Origin: JAFGNV01 sp964612485
GTDB lineage: Bacteria > Chloroflexota > Anaerolineae > 4572-78 > J111
DNA length: 64,000 bases
Assembly (NCBI GenBank): GCA_964612485.1
Contig: CAZTFF010000003.1
Location: 1-64,000, forward strand
Reading direction: 5' to 3'
Positions 43,082-50,388 of this stretch are shown piece after piece. The position numbers were made by a program, and so were the translations under genes. Each line of letters begins with the position of its first letter. Positions within the stretch are counted from its first letter, which is position 1. The notes beneath the pieces were generated by a model. That model was not told the origin of the DNA. It ran no database searches and saw only the letters and a list, made by a program, of their open reading frames with translations.

Positions 43082-43118
43082 AAAGAGCCGGACATCGCAT
43101 AGGTGTCCGGCTCTTTTT
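43082..43118 (+). terminator. Strong Rho-independent terminator of the transcarbamoylase operon
   Basis: A perfect 13-bp stem (AAAGAGCCGGACA / TGTCCGGCTCTTT) with a 9-nt loop is followed by further T residues. It starts 25 bp after the last PLP gene. It marks the end of the transcription unit that starts at the GntR promoter or just after it. Confidence 0.95.
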
Positions 43119-43300
43119 ATGGCAAAACTTGCTTAACCAAACATCCAAAGACTGACGACCAATTCACTACGGTTTTCTGTAGCCGGTCGTCGGCGGTCAT
43201 GTATAGAAGCGTTTGCCAAGAGTCAGCCGGATGCCGTATAATGGCCTGGCAAACTCAGGCGTCATCAGGGGGAAAACAGAACGCGTCTGGCCCAGGGAGG

Positions 43301-43400
43301 NNNNNNNNNNNNNNNNNNNNNNNNNNNNNNNNNNNNNNNNNNNNNNNNNNNNNNNNNNNNNNNNNNNNNNNNNNNNNNNNNNNNNNNNNNNNNNNNNNNN
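43301..43400. other. Assembly gap of 100 N flanked by a 37-bp duplicate
   Basis: The 37 bases before the gap (43264-43300) equal those after it (43401-43437). As with the first gap, this indicates unmerged contig overlap. The stretch before it (43119-43263) has no recognised gene. Confidence 0.85.
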
Positions 43401-43447
43401 ATCAGGGGGAAAACAGAACGCGTCTGGCCCAGGGAGGGCTACTACTT

Positions 43448-43867
43448 TTGAAAAACATCCTGGCAGGATTCGTCGTTGGGGTGTCTTTGGTCATTCTCAT
43501 TTTTTTACTCAACGACGGCAAGATAGATATTCTTTACGGTGTCACAATAATAGCCCTGGGGTTACTTGCCGGTCTCACCGTGGCGATTGTTCAGATAATT
43601 TTTGGCATATCGCCCCAACCCCTCAAAGCGCGTAGAAATGTTGTTGTTTATCGACCGGGACGCTGCGGGGCTTGCAGCGGAACCGGTAAAAGAAGGTTCT
43701 TCAAGTTGTTCAAATGCCGCGCATGCGGCGGCCGGGGCAGCGTGCTGGTGGTAGAAAAAAGCCCTCACTGCCCGGCTTGCGGCGGAACCGGGAAAACATT
43801 ATTGAATTTCTACTGTAAACGCTGCAATGGGACCGGCTGGGCGCACAGCAGCTTTGATGACATTTAG
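43448..43867 (+). CDS. Membrane-anchored DnaJ-type zinc-finger protein
   Basis: The 139-residue product starts at TTG 43448, placed by the GGGAGGG ribosome site. Two membrane helices (residues 2-22 and 30-52) precede four CxxCxGxG motifs: CGACSGTG, CRACGGRG, CPACGGTG and CKRCNGTG. That is the complete cysteine-rich, two-zinc domain of DnaJ, yet no J domain, Gly/Phe region or client-binding domain is present. It may act as a membrane-bound disulfide or unfolded-protein binding module. The rare start and the gap just upstream leave the N-terminus less sure. No partner gene is obvious. Confidence 0.8.
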   Translation: MKNILAGFVVGVSLVILIFLLNDGKIDILYGVTIIALGLLAGLTVAIVQIIFGISPQPLKARRNVVVYRPGRCGACSGTGKRRFFKLFKCRACGGRGSVLVVEKSPHCPACGGTGKTLLNFYCKRCNGTGWAHSSFDDI

Positions 43868-43884
43868 CCAAATTCGCAGGAGAC

Positions 43885-44100
43885 ATTAACATCAGCCAAA
43901 ATTTCACGATTTCCTTAGCCCTCATTGAAATCCTCAAACAAGCCCAACATATAGCCGTGCTTACCGGCGCGGGTATCTCCGCCGAGACGGCAATGCCAAC
44001 CATCCTCAAAAGAAACGTTTACACAGTTGTTTGCTTGGCTGGATGTCGTCTGGTAGAATTCACGGGTAGCTATTCCGGCAAAGCACAACAATATCTGTGA
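43885..44100 (+). pseudogene. Sirtuin gene remnant
   Basis: The translation from a would-be ATT start behind GGAGA reads like the N-terminal 35-40 residues of a Sir2 deacylase, including LTGAGISAETAMPT, the NAD-binding GAGxS motif. It then loses all similarity and stops at 44100. The normal ATG is missing, and the remaining 200 residues of a sirtuin are absent. An intact sirtuin gene with a diverged copy of the same start follows 144 bp later, so this is probably a decayed tandem copy. Confidence 0.7.
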
Positions 44101-44243
44101 AGTTGAGATCGATAGACTGGCTTTGCAGAAATGCCTAAAGCCTCACAGTATATCAATGTTCTAAATTGTTGCTCTGAAACTTCCCAACACAAAAGGCGAC
44201 AAAGATAGCTGCACCAACAGAGGCATTACACACAAAAAGTTCT

Positions 44244-44990
44244 ATGAGCCAATCGCCCCCAATTCCCTCAAAATTGATCGAGACCCTTCGTTCAGCCCGG
44301 TATGTAACGGTTCTAACAGGATCCGGCGTCTCAGCGGAGAGTCGCATTCCTACTTTTCGTGAGGCGCAGACCGGCTTGTGGGCTAAGTATGACCCATTGG
44401 AGTTAGCCACGCCCGAAGCCTTTCAACGCAACCCTCAACTGGTGTGGAAATGGTACGAATGGCGGCGGGGACTGGTTACCGAAGCCCAGCCCAATCCTGG
44501 TCACCTGACACTGGCTGAACTCGAGCAGCGTATTCCTCAATTTACGCTAATCACCCAAAACATAGACGGTCTGCACCAGCGGGCCGGCAGCCGTAACGTC
44601 ATAGAGTTGCATGGTAACATCAACCGCACAAAATGCTTTAATGAGGGGAACATCATCGAGTCCTGGCCGCCGACAACTAAAATCCCGCCACGATGTCCGC
44701 AGTGTGGCGGTTATCTCCGTCCAGATGTTGTCTGGTTTGGCGAATCCTTGCCCCAGGAGGCCCTGGCCGTGGCGATGCTGGCTGCCGGAGAATGCGATCT
44801 GTTTATCTCGATTGGCACCTCGGCGCTGGTGCAGCCCGCGGCCTCCCTGCCGTTGATGGCGCTGCAAAACGGCATCCCCACAGTTGAGATCAATCCCGAT
44901 TCAACCCCCCTTACCAACCGGGTGACGTATAGCCTGCCCGGGCCGGCGGGCCAAATTTTACCGGCGCTGGTTGAAGCTTTAAAATCATGA
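44244..44990 (+). CDS. NAD-dependent protein deacylase (sirtuin)
   Basis: Sirtuins remove acyl groups from lysine side chains using NAD+. The 248-residue protein is full length, with LTGSGVSAESRIPTFRE (NAD loop), TQNIDGLHQRAG, catalytic His in IELHGNINRTKC, and the structural zinc site. One of the four usual zinc Cys is replaced: the first pair reads KCFNEGN, with Glu where Cys is expected, whereas CPQCGGYLRPDVVWFGE is intact. This variation is seen in some bacterial sirtuins. It is followed at 17 bp (or by overlap) by a DUF89 phosphatase, suggesting a joint unit. The ribosome site is weak. Confidence 0.92.
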   Translation: MSQSPPIPSKLIETLRSARYVTVLTGSGVSAESRIPTFREAQTGLWAKYDPLELATPEAFQRNPQLVWKWYEWRRGLVTEAQPNPGHLTLAELEQRIPQFTLITQNIDGLHQRAGSRNVIELHGNINRTKCFNEGNIIESWPPTTKIPPRCPQCGGYLRPDVVWFGESLPQEALAVAMLAAGECDLFISIGTSALVQPAASLPLMALQNGIPTVEINPDSTPLTNRVTYSLPGPAGQILPALVEALKS

Positions 44991-45007
44991 AAATTTCTGG
45001 AGACACC

Positions 45008-46231
45008 ATGACCCCTTATCGCAGATTTGATTTGAATCACTATCCGCCGCCATTGTTGACCGATCCTGAGGATGACTATTTTTCTTATAACACTATCACT
45101 ACGCGAAAACCAAAAATCGTACAGCAAGTGCTGGACGATCACGCTTACCCCAACCGAATCAGCCGGGCGCTGCAAGATTTACAAAGCGAGTTGGCCCAAG
45201 GCCAGCCAATTCGCCCCTTGAAACCCGAACCTCACGCGCCCGACGCGGAACAGTGGCACAACGCCTGGCTGCCCTATCGGGAAAAAACGTGGTTTGAGAT
45301 ACCCTGGTTCTTGGCCGAGGTGTTCTTTTACCGCCGCTTGCTGGAAGCGGTAGAATATTTTGGCGAGGGAGAGTGGGCCGAGGTTGATCCTTTTTTGCCG
45401 CGCAAACAGGTGGAGTTGGCGCACGAAATCCCCTGGAAAGTCTTAGACCTGGCCCTGGATTACGCCGCCGATAACTTTGATGCGGCCTTCTGCACGCTGC
45501 TGCGCCACTGTATTTGGGGCAACCGGGTTGATCTGAGCCACCCCCACATTGTAGAAGAATTACGACAGCAGGCCGCCGGCCAGGAATCGTTGGGCGAGTT
45601 GATTGTGGATGATACGGACGCTGTTCTGTCAGTTGTGCAGCAGGCGGGGGAAGAGGCGCATTTTGATTTTATTTGCGATAACGCCGGCACCGAATTACTG
45701 CTGGATTTGGCGCTGGCCGACTTTTTCTTACGGCGCCATCGGGCCAAACGGGTCACGCTGCACGTTAAATTCCATCCCACCTATGTTTCCGATACGATTC
45801 CGCGGGATATCGATCTGACCCTGGAAGCCATGCAGCAGCACCAAACCGCTTCTGTCTCGGAACTGGCCGTCCGGCTTTTTACATATTTGGCTCACCAACG
45901 GCTGGTGGTAAAAAACCACCTTTTCTGGAACAGCGATCGCTTTTTCTGGGAATTTCCCGCCGATATTGAAACCGGCCTTCGTCAAGCCGCGCTGGTCATC
46001 ATCAAAGGAGACGCCAACTACCGCCGCCTGCTGGGCGACGCTCACTGGCCGCCCGATGTGGCCTACACCGACGCCGTGCCCTTTTTTCCCGCGCCGTTTG
46101 TCACCCTGCGCACCATGAAATCTAACGTGATCACCGGCTTGCAGCCGGGCCAGGCCGAAGCATTGGCTCAGGAAGATCCCAACTGGCGGGTCAATGGCCG
46201 GCGAGGCGTCATTCAGGGCGTTCTGAAATAA
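45008..46231 (+). CDS. DUF89/ARMT1-like damage-control phosphatase
   Basis: The 407-residue protein belongs to the DUF89 metal-dependent phosphatase family, proposed to clear damaged or surplus phosphometabolites such as sugar phosphates. The core motif DNAGTELLLDLALAD (near residue 222) carries the metal-binding Asp and Asn, and VKFHPTYVSDTIPRD gives further conserved acidic residues. VVKNHLFWNSDRFFWE and a Lys-containing IIKGDANYRRLLGD block complete the family pattern. I chose ATG 45008 after GGAGACACC; an ATG 21 bp upstream overlaps the sirtuin stop. Pairing with a sirtuin is noted, but the substrate is unknown. Confidence 0.85.
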   Translation: MTPYRRFDLNHYPPPLLTDPEDDYFSYNTITTRKPKIVQQVLDDHAYPNRISRALQDLQSELAQGQPIRPLKPEPHAPDAEQWHNAWLPYREKTWFEIPWFLAEVFFYRRLLEAVEYFGEGEWAEVDPFLPRKQVELAHEIPWKVLDLALDYAADNFDAAFCTLLRHCIWGNRVDLSHPHIVEELRQQAAGQESLGELIVDDTDAVLSVVQQAGEEAHFDFICDNAGTELLLDLALADFFLRRHRAKRVTLHVKFHPTYVSDTIPRDIDLTLEAMQQHQTASVSELAVRLFTYLAHQRLVVKNHLFWNSDRFFWEFPADIETGLRQAALVIIKGDANYRRLLGDAHWPPDVAYTDAVPFFPAPFVTLRTMKSNVITGLQPGQAEALAQEDPNWRVNGRRGVIQGVLK

Positions 46232-46268
46232 TGCTATCTTGTCCGAATCAAAAAATCCAAAAATGGGT

Positions 46269-46297
46269 ATCACATTCTCTGTTTTTTGTGGTATAAT
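46269..46297 (+). promoter_or_regulatory. Promoter of the small conserved gene (long leader)
   Basis: TATAAT (46292-46297) is preceded at 17 bp by ATCACA. The next gene starts at 46605, so transcripts would have a leader of about 300 nt containing several hairpins. Confidence 0.55.
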
Positions 46298-46442
46298 ATC
46301 CATACAGGTTCGCGCGCGTACTCCATTATCGTCGTGCTTCTCAGCCGGCCAAAATTTCTTCTGTTCCACATCACTTATTCTCTTTCCATAACCCACCACA
46401 AATATCTTGATTGTTGGTTTACCATCCAAAAACTCCTCTCAT

Positions 46443-46545
46443 GGTTGAACCTTATTTCAACCTGGGCAATAGGTCGAAGGATTCCCCGAAGGGGCGGGGG
46501 TAGTTTCCCCCATCATCCCCCCTTCTCTGTGCGGCTATTGCACAG
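46443..46545 (+). promoter_or_regulatory. Hairpin-rich structured leader
   Basis: Four successive stem-loops are visible: GGTTGAA/TTCAACC (46443-46462), CCCC-GAA-GGGG (46484-46494), GGGGG/CCCCC with a 6-nt loop (46496-46511) and CTGTGC/GCACAG (46527-46545). They lie in the leader of the 97-residue gene. This may be a cis-regulatory RNA; I do not recognise a known riboswitch class. Confidence 0.45.
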
Positions 46546-46604
46546 GTACCCTTATTTTCAATGGTGAAAAAAGTGTTTTGACTGAACAGAAAGGAGCAAA
46601 TTTT

Positions 46605-46898
46605 ATGAAAGCGGGTATCTTTTTCACCGGCACCGGGCCTATTCTGCTGGTTACATCGTATGATTCACTGACTGATCCCAACTTGTTGTCTAAACTCGAT
46701 ACCAAAGGCATTAGAAAATTCATTGCCTACGAAGTCAACGAGGCTAAACTCAAAGAAAAATATGGCAATCATTACGATGTTGTACTGGAAGATTTACACC
46801 AGGAAGACGACCTGCGCGTGCTGGATTACGACGGCCACCACGTTTTTTACAGTTTCGCGTTAGAAGAATTGGGCACACCCATTTTCCACGAAAACTGA
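46605..46898 (+). CDS. Conserved small cytosolic protein of unknown function
   Basis: This 97-residue protein starts at ATG 46605 behind AAAGGAGCAAATTTT. It opens with KAGIFFTGTGPILLVTSYDS, has KGIRKFIAYEV in the middle and ends with DLRVLDYDGHHVFYSFALEELG. I recall similar short proteins described only as cytosolic proteins in several phyla. It has no signal peptide, membrane segment or catalytic motif that I can name. It is monocistronic, with its own promoter, a long structured leader and a perfect terminator 75 bp downstream, which suggests independent regulation. Confidence 0.75.
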   Translation: MKAGIFFTGTGPILLVTSYDSLTDPNLLSKLDTKGIRKFIAYEVNEAKLKEKYGNHYDVVLEDLHQEDDLRVLDYDGHHVFYSFALEELGTPIFHEN

Positions 46899-46972
46899 CC
46901 AAACGCATCTTTTTTGAAGGCCATTATCCTCTCTCTCGTGGCGTGACTTGCTATGCCTCTACCCCCATTACA

Positions 46973-47006
46973 AAAGACCCCCGGCCATAGAACGGGGGTC
47001 TTTTTT
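46973..47006 (+). terminator. Rho-independent terminator after the small conserved gene
   Basis: A perfect 11-bp stem AAAGACCCCCG / CGGGGGTCTTT with a 9-nt loop is followed by TTT. A second weaker hairpin with a T-rich tail (CCCCTC/GAGGGG, 47054-47079) lies between it and the convergent xylulokinase gene. Confidence 0.92.
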
Positions 47007-47092
47007 ATCTTTGCCTTTCTCCACTCGCCATTGAGCAAAGAAAGGTACACTGCCCCCTCTCCATTGAGGGGTAATTTTTCAGATTTGTCACT

Positions 47093-48631
47093 CTATAATC
47101 CCTCTGCCTGTTTAGTTAGCTGCTGCAATACTTTGAAATCGTCACGATGTTTTTGATACGCGCCGCGGAATAACGGCATTAGTTCCTGGTAAAATTCGTG
47201 GCGGCGGGGGTCCGGCTCAAGCGGCGAGCCATAACTCACCCACGATTGGGCCACGGCATCCGCTTCAAACAAACCGGCCCCTGCCCCGGCCAACATCAAC
47301 GCGCCCAGGGCCGATTGATCGCCAATTTCCAAACGCTGCACCGGAAGATTGAAAACATCGGCCATAATTTGCCGCCACAACTCGCTGCGGGCGCCGCCGC
47401 CGGCCATAATGATGCGCTCCGGGCGGGCATCCAATTCTACCAACACCTGGTAGGCATCGTAAAACGCCAGGGCCACCCCTTCCAAAATTGCTCGAACCAG
47501 GCTGGCCTGGCCGTGCGAGGGCGTGAGACCCAAAAACATGCCCCGCGCCTGGGGGTCCATATGGGGCGTGCGCTCGCCCTCCAGGTAGGGTAAAAAGAGC
47601 AGGCCGTTAGTGCCGGGGGGGATGCTGGCCGCCCATTTGGTCATCCGGTTATAAATGCCCTCCCCCGACACCCCAAACACCTGATCGCGCAGCCAGCGCA
47701 AATTCATCCCGGCGGAAAGCAGCGCGGCCAATTGGTACCAGCCCGCCCGCTCGCTGTTGGAGGTTAACGCCCCGCAAAAATTGTGGATGCGACCCGTCGG
47801 GTCAATATGCACCTCCCGGCGCGGCAGTACCATCTGCCCGCCGGTGCTGATGGTGAGCAGCAGCGCGTGATTATCAACCAGGCCCGCGCCCAGCGCGCTG
47901 CACGCGGTATCGGCGGCGCCGGTAACAACGGGCGTGCCGGGAGGCAGGCCCAACTGCTCGGCGGCCTCCTGAGTGAGTTCCCCGGCAATCGCGCCGGACT
48001 CTTGCACGGGCGGCAGCATCGCCCGATCAATGTTCAACGCGTTCAGAATTTCATCCGACCAATCGCGCCGGCATACATCAAACAACAGGGAGCCGGAGCC
48101 ATCGCTGGGATCGGTGTGGAACGCGCCCGTCATCCGCCAGCGCACGTAATCTTTGGGCAGCAAGATGATTTTTGTTTCCTGCCAGCGGTCCAGCATTTCT
48201 TGCTGAATCCAACGCAAGGTGGCCGCCTGGAAGCCGGTGGCAACCGGGCTGCCGGTCAACTCGATCAGACGTTCTTTGCCTACCAGATCGGTTATCTCCT
48301 GCACCTGCTGGCGGCTGCGACGGTCGGACCAGATGACGGCCTGGCCCAAAGGCTGATCATTTTTGTCCAACAGTACCGTCCCGTGCATTTGGCCCGACAG
48401 GCCAATGGCTGCAATAGAGAGCGACGGCCTGCGCCCCAGTTCTCGCAGGGCCGAATGTACCGCCGAGGTGGTGGCGCGCCACCAATCGCTGGGGTTTTGT
48501 TCGGCCCAACCGGACTGGGGCCGGTGAATCGGATACTCGGCGAGACCCTGGCTCAAAATTTCGCCTTTGTCCGAAGCCAGCAGCACTTTTACCGAGGACG
48601 TGCCCAGATCAATACTGAGTAATTGCGACAT
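47093..48631 (-). CDS. xylB: Xylulokinase (FGGY carbohydrate kinase)
   Basis: This cytoplasmic kinase phosphorylates D-xylulose at O5 to feed the pentose phosphate pathway. The 512-residue FGGY protein has the phosphate-1 motif LSIDLGTSSVKVLL, SGQMHGTVLLD (a marker of the XylB group), IGLSGQMH, PYLEGERTPHMDP and the C-terminal AGGGARSELWRQIMADVFN adenosine site. The length is typical. ATG 48631 follows AGGTGAATA. No xylose isomerase or transporter is adjacent, and the gene stands alone on the minus strand, divergent from a receiver gene. Another FGGY substrate, including gluconate, is less likely given the QMHG motif. Confidence 0.92.
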   Translation of the reverse strand: MSQLLSIDLGTSSVKVLLASDKGEILSQGLAEYPIHRPQSGWAEQNPSDWWRATTSAVHSALRELGRRPSLSIAAIGLSGQMHGTVLLDKNDQPLGQAVIWSDRRSRQQVQEITDLVGKERLIELTGSPVATGFQAATLRWIQQEMLDRWQETKIILLPKDYVRWRMTGAFHTDPSDGSGSLLFDVCRRDWSDEILNALNIDRAMLPPVQESGAIAGELTQEAAEQLGLPPGTPVVTGAADTACSALGAGLVDNHALLLTISTGGQMVLPRREVHIDPTGRIHNFCGALTSNSERAGWYQLAALLSAGMNLRWLRDQVFGVSGEGIYNRMTKWAASIPPGTNGLLFLPYLEGERTPHMDPQARGMFLGLTPSHGQASLVRAILEGVALAFYDAYQVLVELDARPERIIMAGGGARSELWRQIMADVFNLPVQRLEIGDQSALGALMLAGAGAGLFEADAVAQSWVSYGSPLEPDPRRHEFYQELMPLFRGAYQKHRDDFKVLQQLTKQAEGL

Positions 48632-48820
48632 TATTCACCTCGTTTATTTTTAACAATGAAAGGGAATTTGAGAGGCAGTGGTATTTTGGCAAAATACGTT
48701 GAGAAAAGCTTATCATAAAAATCGGTTGGCATCAAATCAAGGCCGGGATCGTTTGTAAATCAATAGCTACGTGTTGACTAATCCGCGCCCGAAGCAATTG
48801 CTGAAATCAAAGGGATTATA

Positions 48821-48844
48821 GTACAATAGATACACTATTTGTAC
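48821..48844. promoter_or_regulatory. Interrupted palindrome in the xylB / receiver gap
   Basis: GTACAATAG-ATACA-CTATTTGTAC is an inverted repeat with one extra T, lying in the 272-bp divergent spacer and overlapping a possible -10 (TATAGT). It may be an operator for one of the two genes; the regulator is unknown. The rest of the spacer holds nothing I can name. Confidence 0.4.
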
Positions 48845-48903
48845 GCCACACCACGTCTGAGATATGACGCTGAAACTGCAGCAGGACTGACAGGCCGTTA
48901 TTT

Positions 48904-49692
48904 ATGCCACAAGAAACGATCTTGATTGTTGATGATAATCCAACAAATTTGGGAGTTTTGTTTGATTCTTTAAGAGAAATAGGTTACCGGGTCCTGATCC
49001 ATACCGATGGCGAGTCGGCCCTGGCTACCAGCCGCGAAGTTCCTCCCGATCTCATTCTGCTTGATATTATGATGCCCGGTATCGACGGCCTGGAAACCTG
49101 CCGGCGACTGAAGGCTGATGAAATTACCCGGCACATCCCCGTGATTTTTATGACCGCCTTGAGCGATGCGCCCGACGAAGTAAAAGGGTTGGAGGTTGGG
49201 GCGGTTGATTACATTGCCAAACCGATCAAAATTGAAATTGTGGCCGCCCGGGTCAAAACGCATCTGATGCTGCGCAAGTTCCAAAAAGAACTTGAGGAAA
49301 AAAACGCCGAATTACAGGCCGCGCTGAATAATATCAAAACGCTCCGGGGTCTCATCCCCATTTGCGCCAACTGCAAAAAGGTGCGCGATGATGAAGGTTT
49401 TTGGCAGCAGGTAGAAGTTTACGTCAAAGAGCACACCGAAGCCCAATTTACCCACGGCATTTGCCCCGACTGTATGGATACGCTTTATCCCAGCCTGCAC
49501 CAGAAAATTGAACAGCGCAAACAAATTATTTTGGATACACTGGAACAAATGGGAGGGGCCACCGTTGCCGACATCGCCACCACCCTGGCCCTCCCCGAAG
49601 ACCACACGCTCAACCACCTGGAAACCTTGCAAGACCAGGGAAAAGTTTCCTATATTATTGTTGATGGAGACCGTTTCTACAAAAGCCGTTGA
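48904..49692 (+). CDS. Receiver protein with Cys-rich motif and winged-helix end
   Basis: This 262-residue protein has three parts. Residues 1-120 are a receiver with LIVDDNPTN, phosphoacceptor Asp in LILLDIMMPGIDG, and Lys in YIAKPIK. After a coiled coil, residues 150-200 carry LIPICANCKKVRDDEGFW and HGICPDCMDTLYP, a Cys-pair motif seen at the end of many bacterial signalling proteins. Residues 205-262 resemble a winged helix (TVADIATTLALPEDHTLNHLE). A metal- or redox-sensitive, phosphorylation-controlled regulator is plausible. It may form a unit with the next gene, 33 bp downstream. Confidence 0.85.
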   Translation: MPQETILIVDDNPTNLGVLFDSLREIGYRVLIHTDGESALATSREVPPDLILLDIMMPGIDGLETCRRLKADEITRHIPVIFMTALSDAPDEVKGLEVGAVDYIAKPIKIEIVAARVKTHLMLRKFQKELEEKNAELQAALNNIKTLRGLIPICANCKKVRDDEGFWQQVEVYVKEHTEAQFTHGICPDCMDTLYPSLHQKIEQRKQIILDTLEQMGGATVADIATTLALPEDHTLNHLETLQDQGKVSYIIVDGDRFYKSR

Positions 49693-49725
49693 TGGAGGAT
49701 AGACGCTTACGCGAGGGAGGAAACA

Positions 49726-50388
49726 ATGGTAATTTACCCCGACGACCGCATTCTGGTTGCGGTGATGAACAATAAAAGCGATTGGCAGCGCGTGCAAAAC
49801 GAGGGTTGGTACCGCATTCCGGTGAAACACGCGCCGGAAGGCACGCCGGATTTTGACTTTCTGGCTTTTTACCAGACCAAAGCCTTTGGCAGCGATAAAT
49901 GGGCCATCCACTATTACGCCCGCATCGAGGGCCACGAGTTGCTGACCCGCCAAGACCTTATCCCCTCCCAACCAAACCATAAACGGGCCAATGCCTGGTA
50001 TTACAAACTCCAACTTGGCCCGCTGCAACACAAACTGCCGCCGATTGTGTCTAACCATTGGCGGCGGATCACCTTTATCCCCACGACCGGCGACCGCTTT
50101 GAGTCGGCGGAAGAGATCAGCGATCTGTTTGAAAAAGAATCGCCCGCCGGACGATTGTATGTAACCCTCAAAGAAATGGGCATAGACGCCGGGAGGCATT
50201 TCCCTCTTCGGGAACGTGGAACGGCGTATATTGCAGACCTGGCTATACGAATCGATTCTACCGGCTGGCTGCCGGTAGAATTCACCGAGGAAGCAACAAC
50301 ATCAACGGAGACGGTTTGTTTATCCCCCGCCAATAAAATGGAAGATTGGATTGAGACCATCCAACAACGATTGGCCGTTGATGACTAA
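49726..50388 (+). CDS. Conserved protein of unknown function
   Basis: The 220-residue soluble protein starts at ATG 49726 after AGGGAGGAAACA. It begins with DRILVAVMNNKSDWQRVQNE and has WYRIPVKHAP, FLAFYQTKAFG and RRITFIPTTGDRF segments that look conserved, followed by a charged region and a C-terminal part with IDSTGWLPVEFTEE. The first 150 residues resemble an uncharacterised family seen in Anaerolineae; I cannot assign a function. The last 60 residues might bind nucleic acid or protein. The 3' end overlaps convergent glpC by 4 bp. It shares a strand with the receiver gene upstream. Confidence 0.65.
   Translation: MVIYPDDRILVAVMNNKSDWQRVQNEGWYRIPVKHAPEGTPDFDFLAFYQTKAFGSDKWAIHYYARIEGHELLTRQDLIPSQPNHKRANAWYYKLQLGPLQHKLPPIVSNHWRRITFIPTTGDRFESAEEISDLFEKESPAGRLYVTLKEMGIDAGRHFPLRERGTAYIADLAIRIDSTGWLPVEFTEEATTSTETVCLSPANKMEDWIETIQQRLAVDD

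Noticed and set aside
46286..46567. A 93-codon ORF upstream of the small conserved gene
   Set aside because: It has no ribosome site, overlaps the promoter and the hairpin-rich leader, and its translation looks random.
47093..48631. FGGY kinase as the missing gluconokinase of the uronate route
   Set aside because: The SGQMHG motif and overall signature indicate xylulokinase, and the gene is 23 kb away from the uronate operon.
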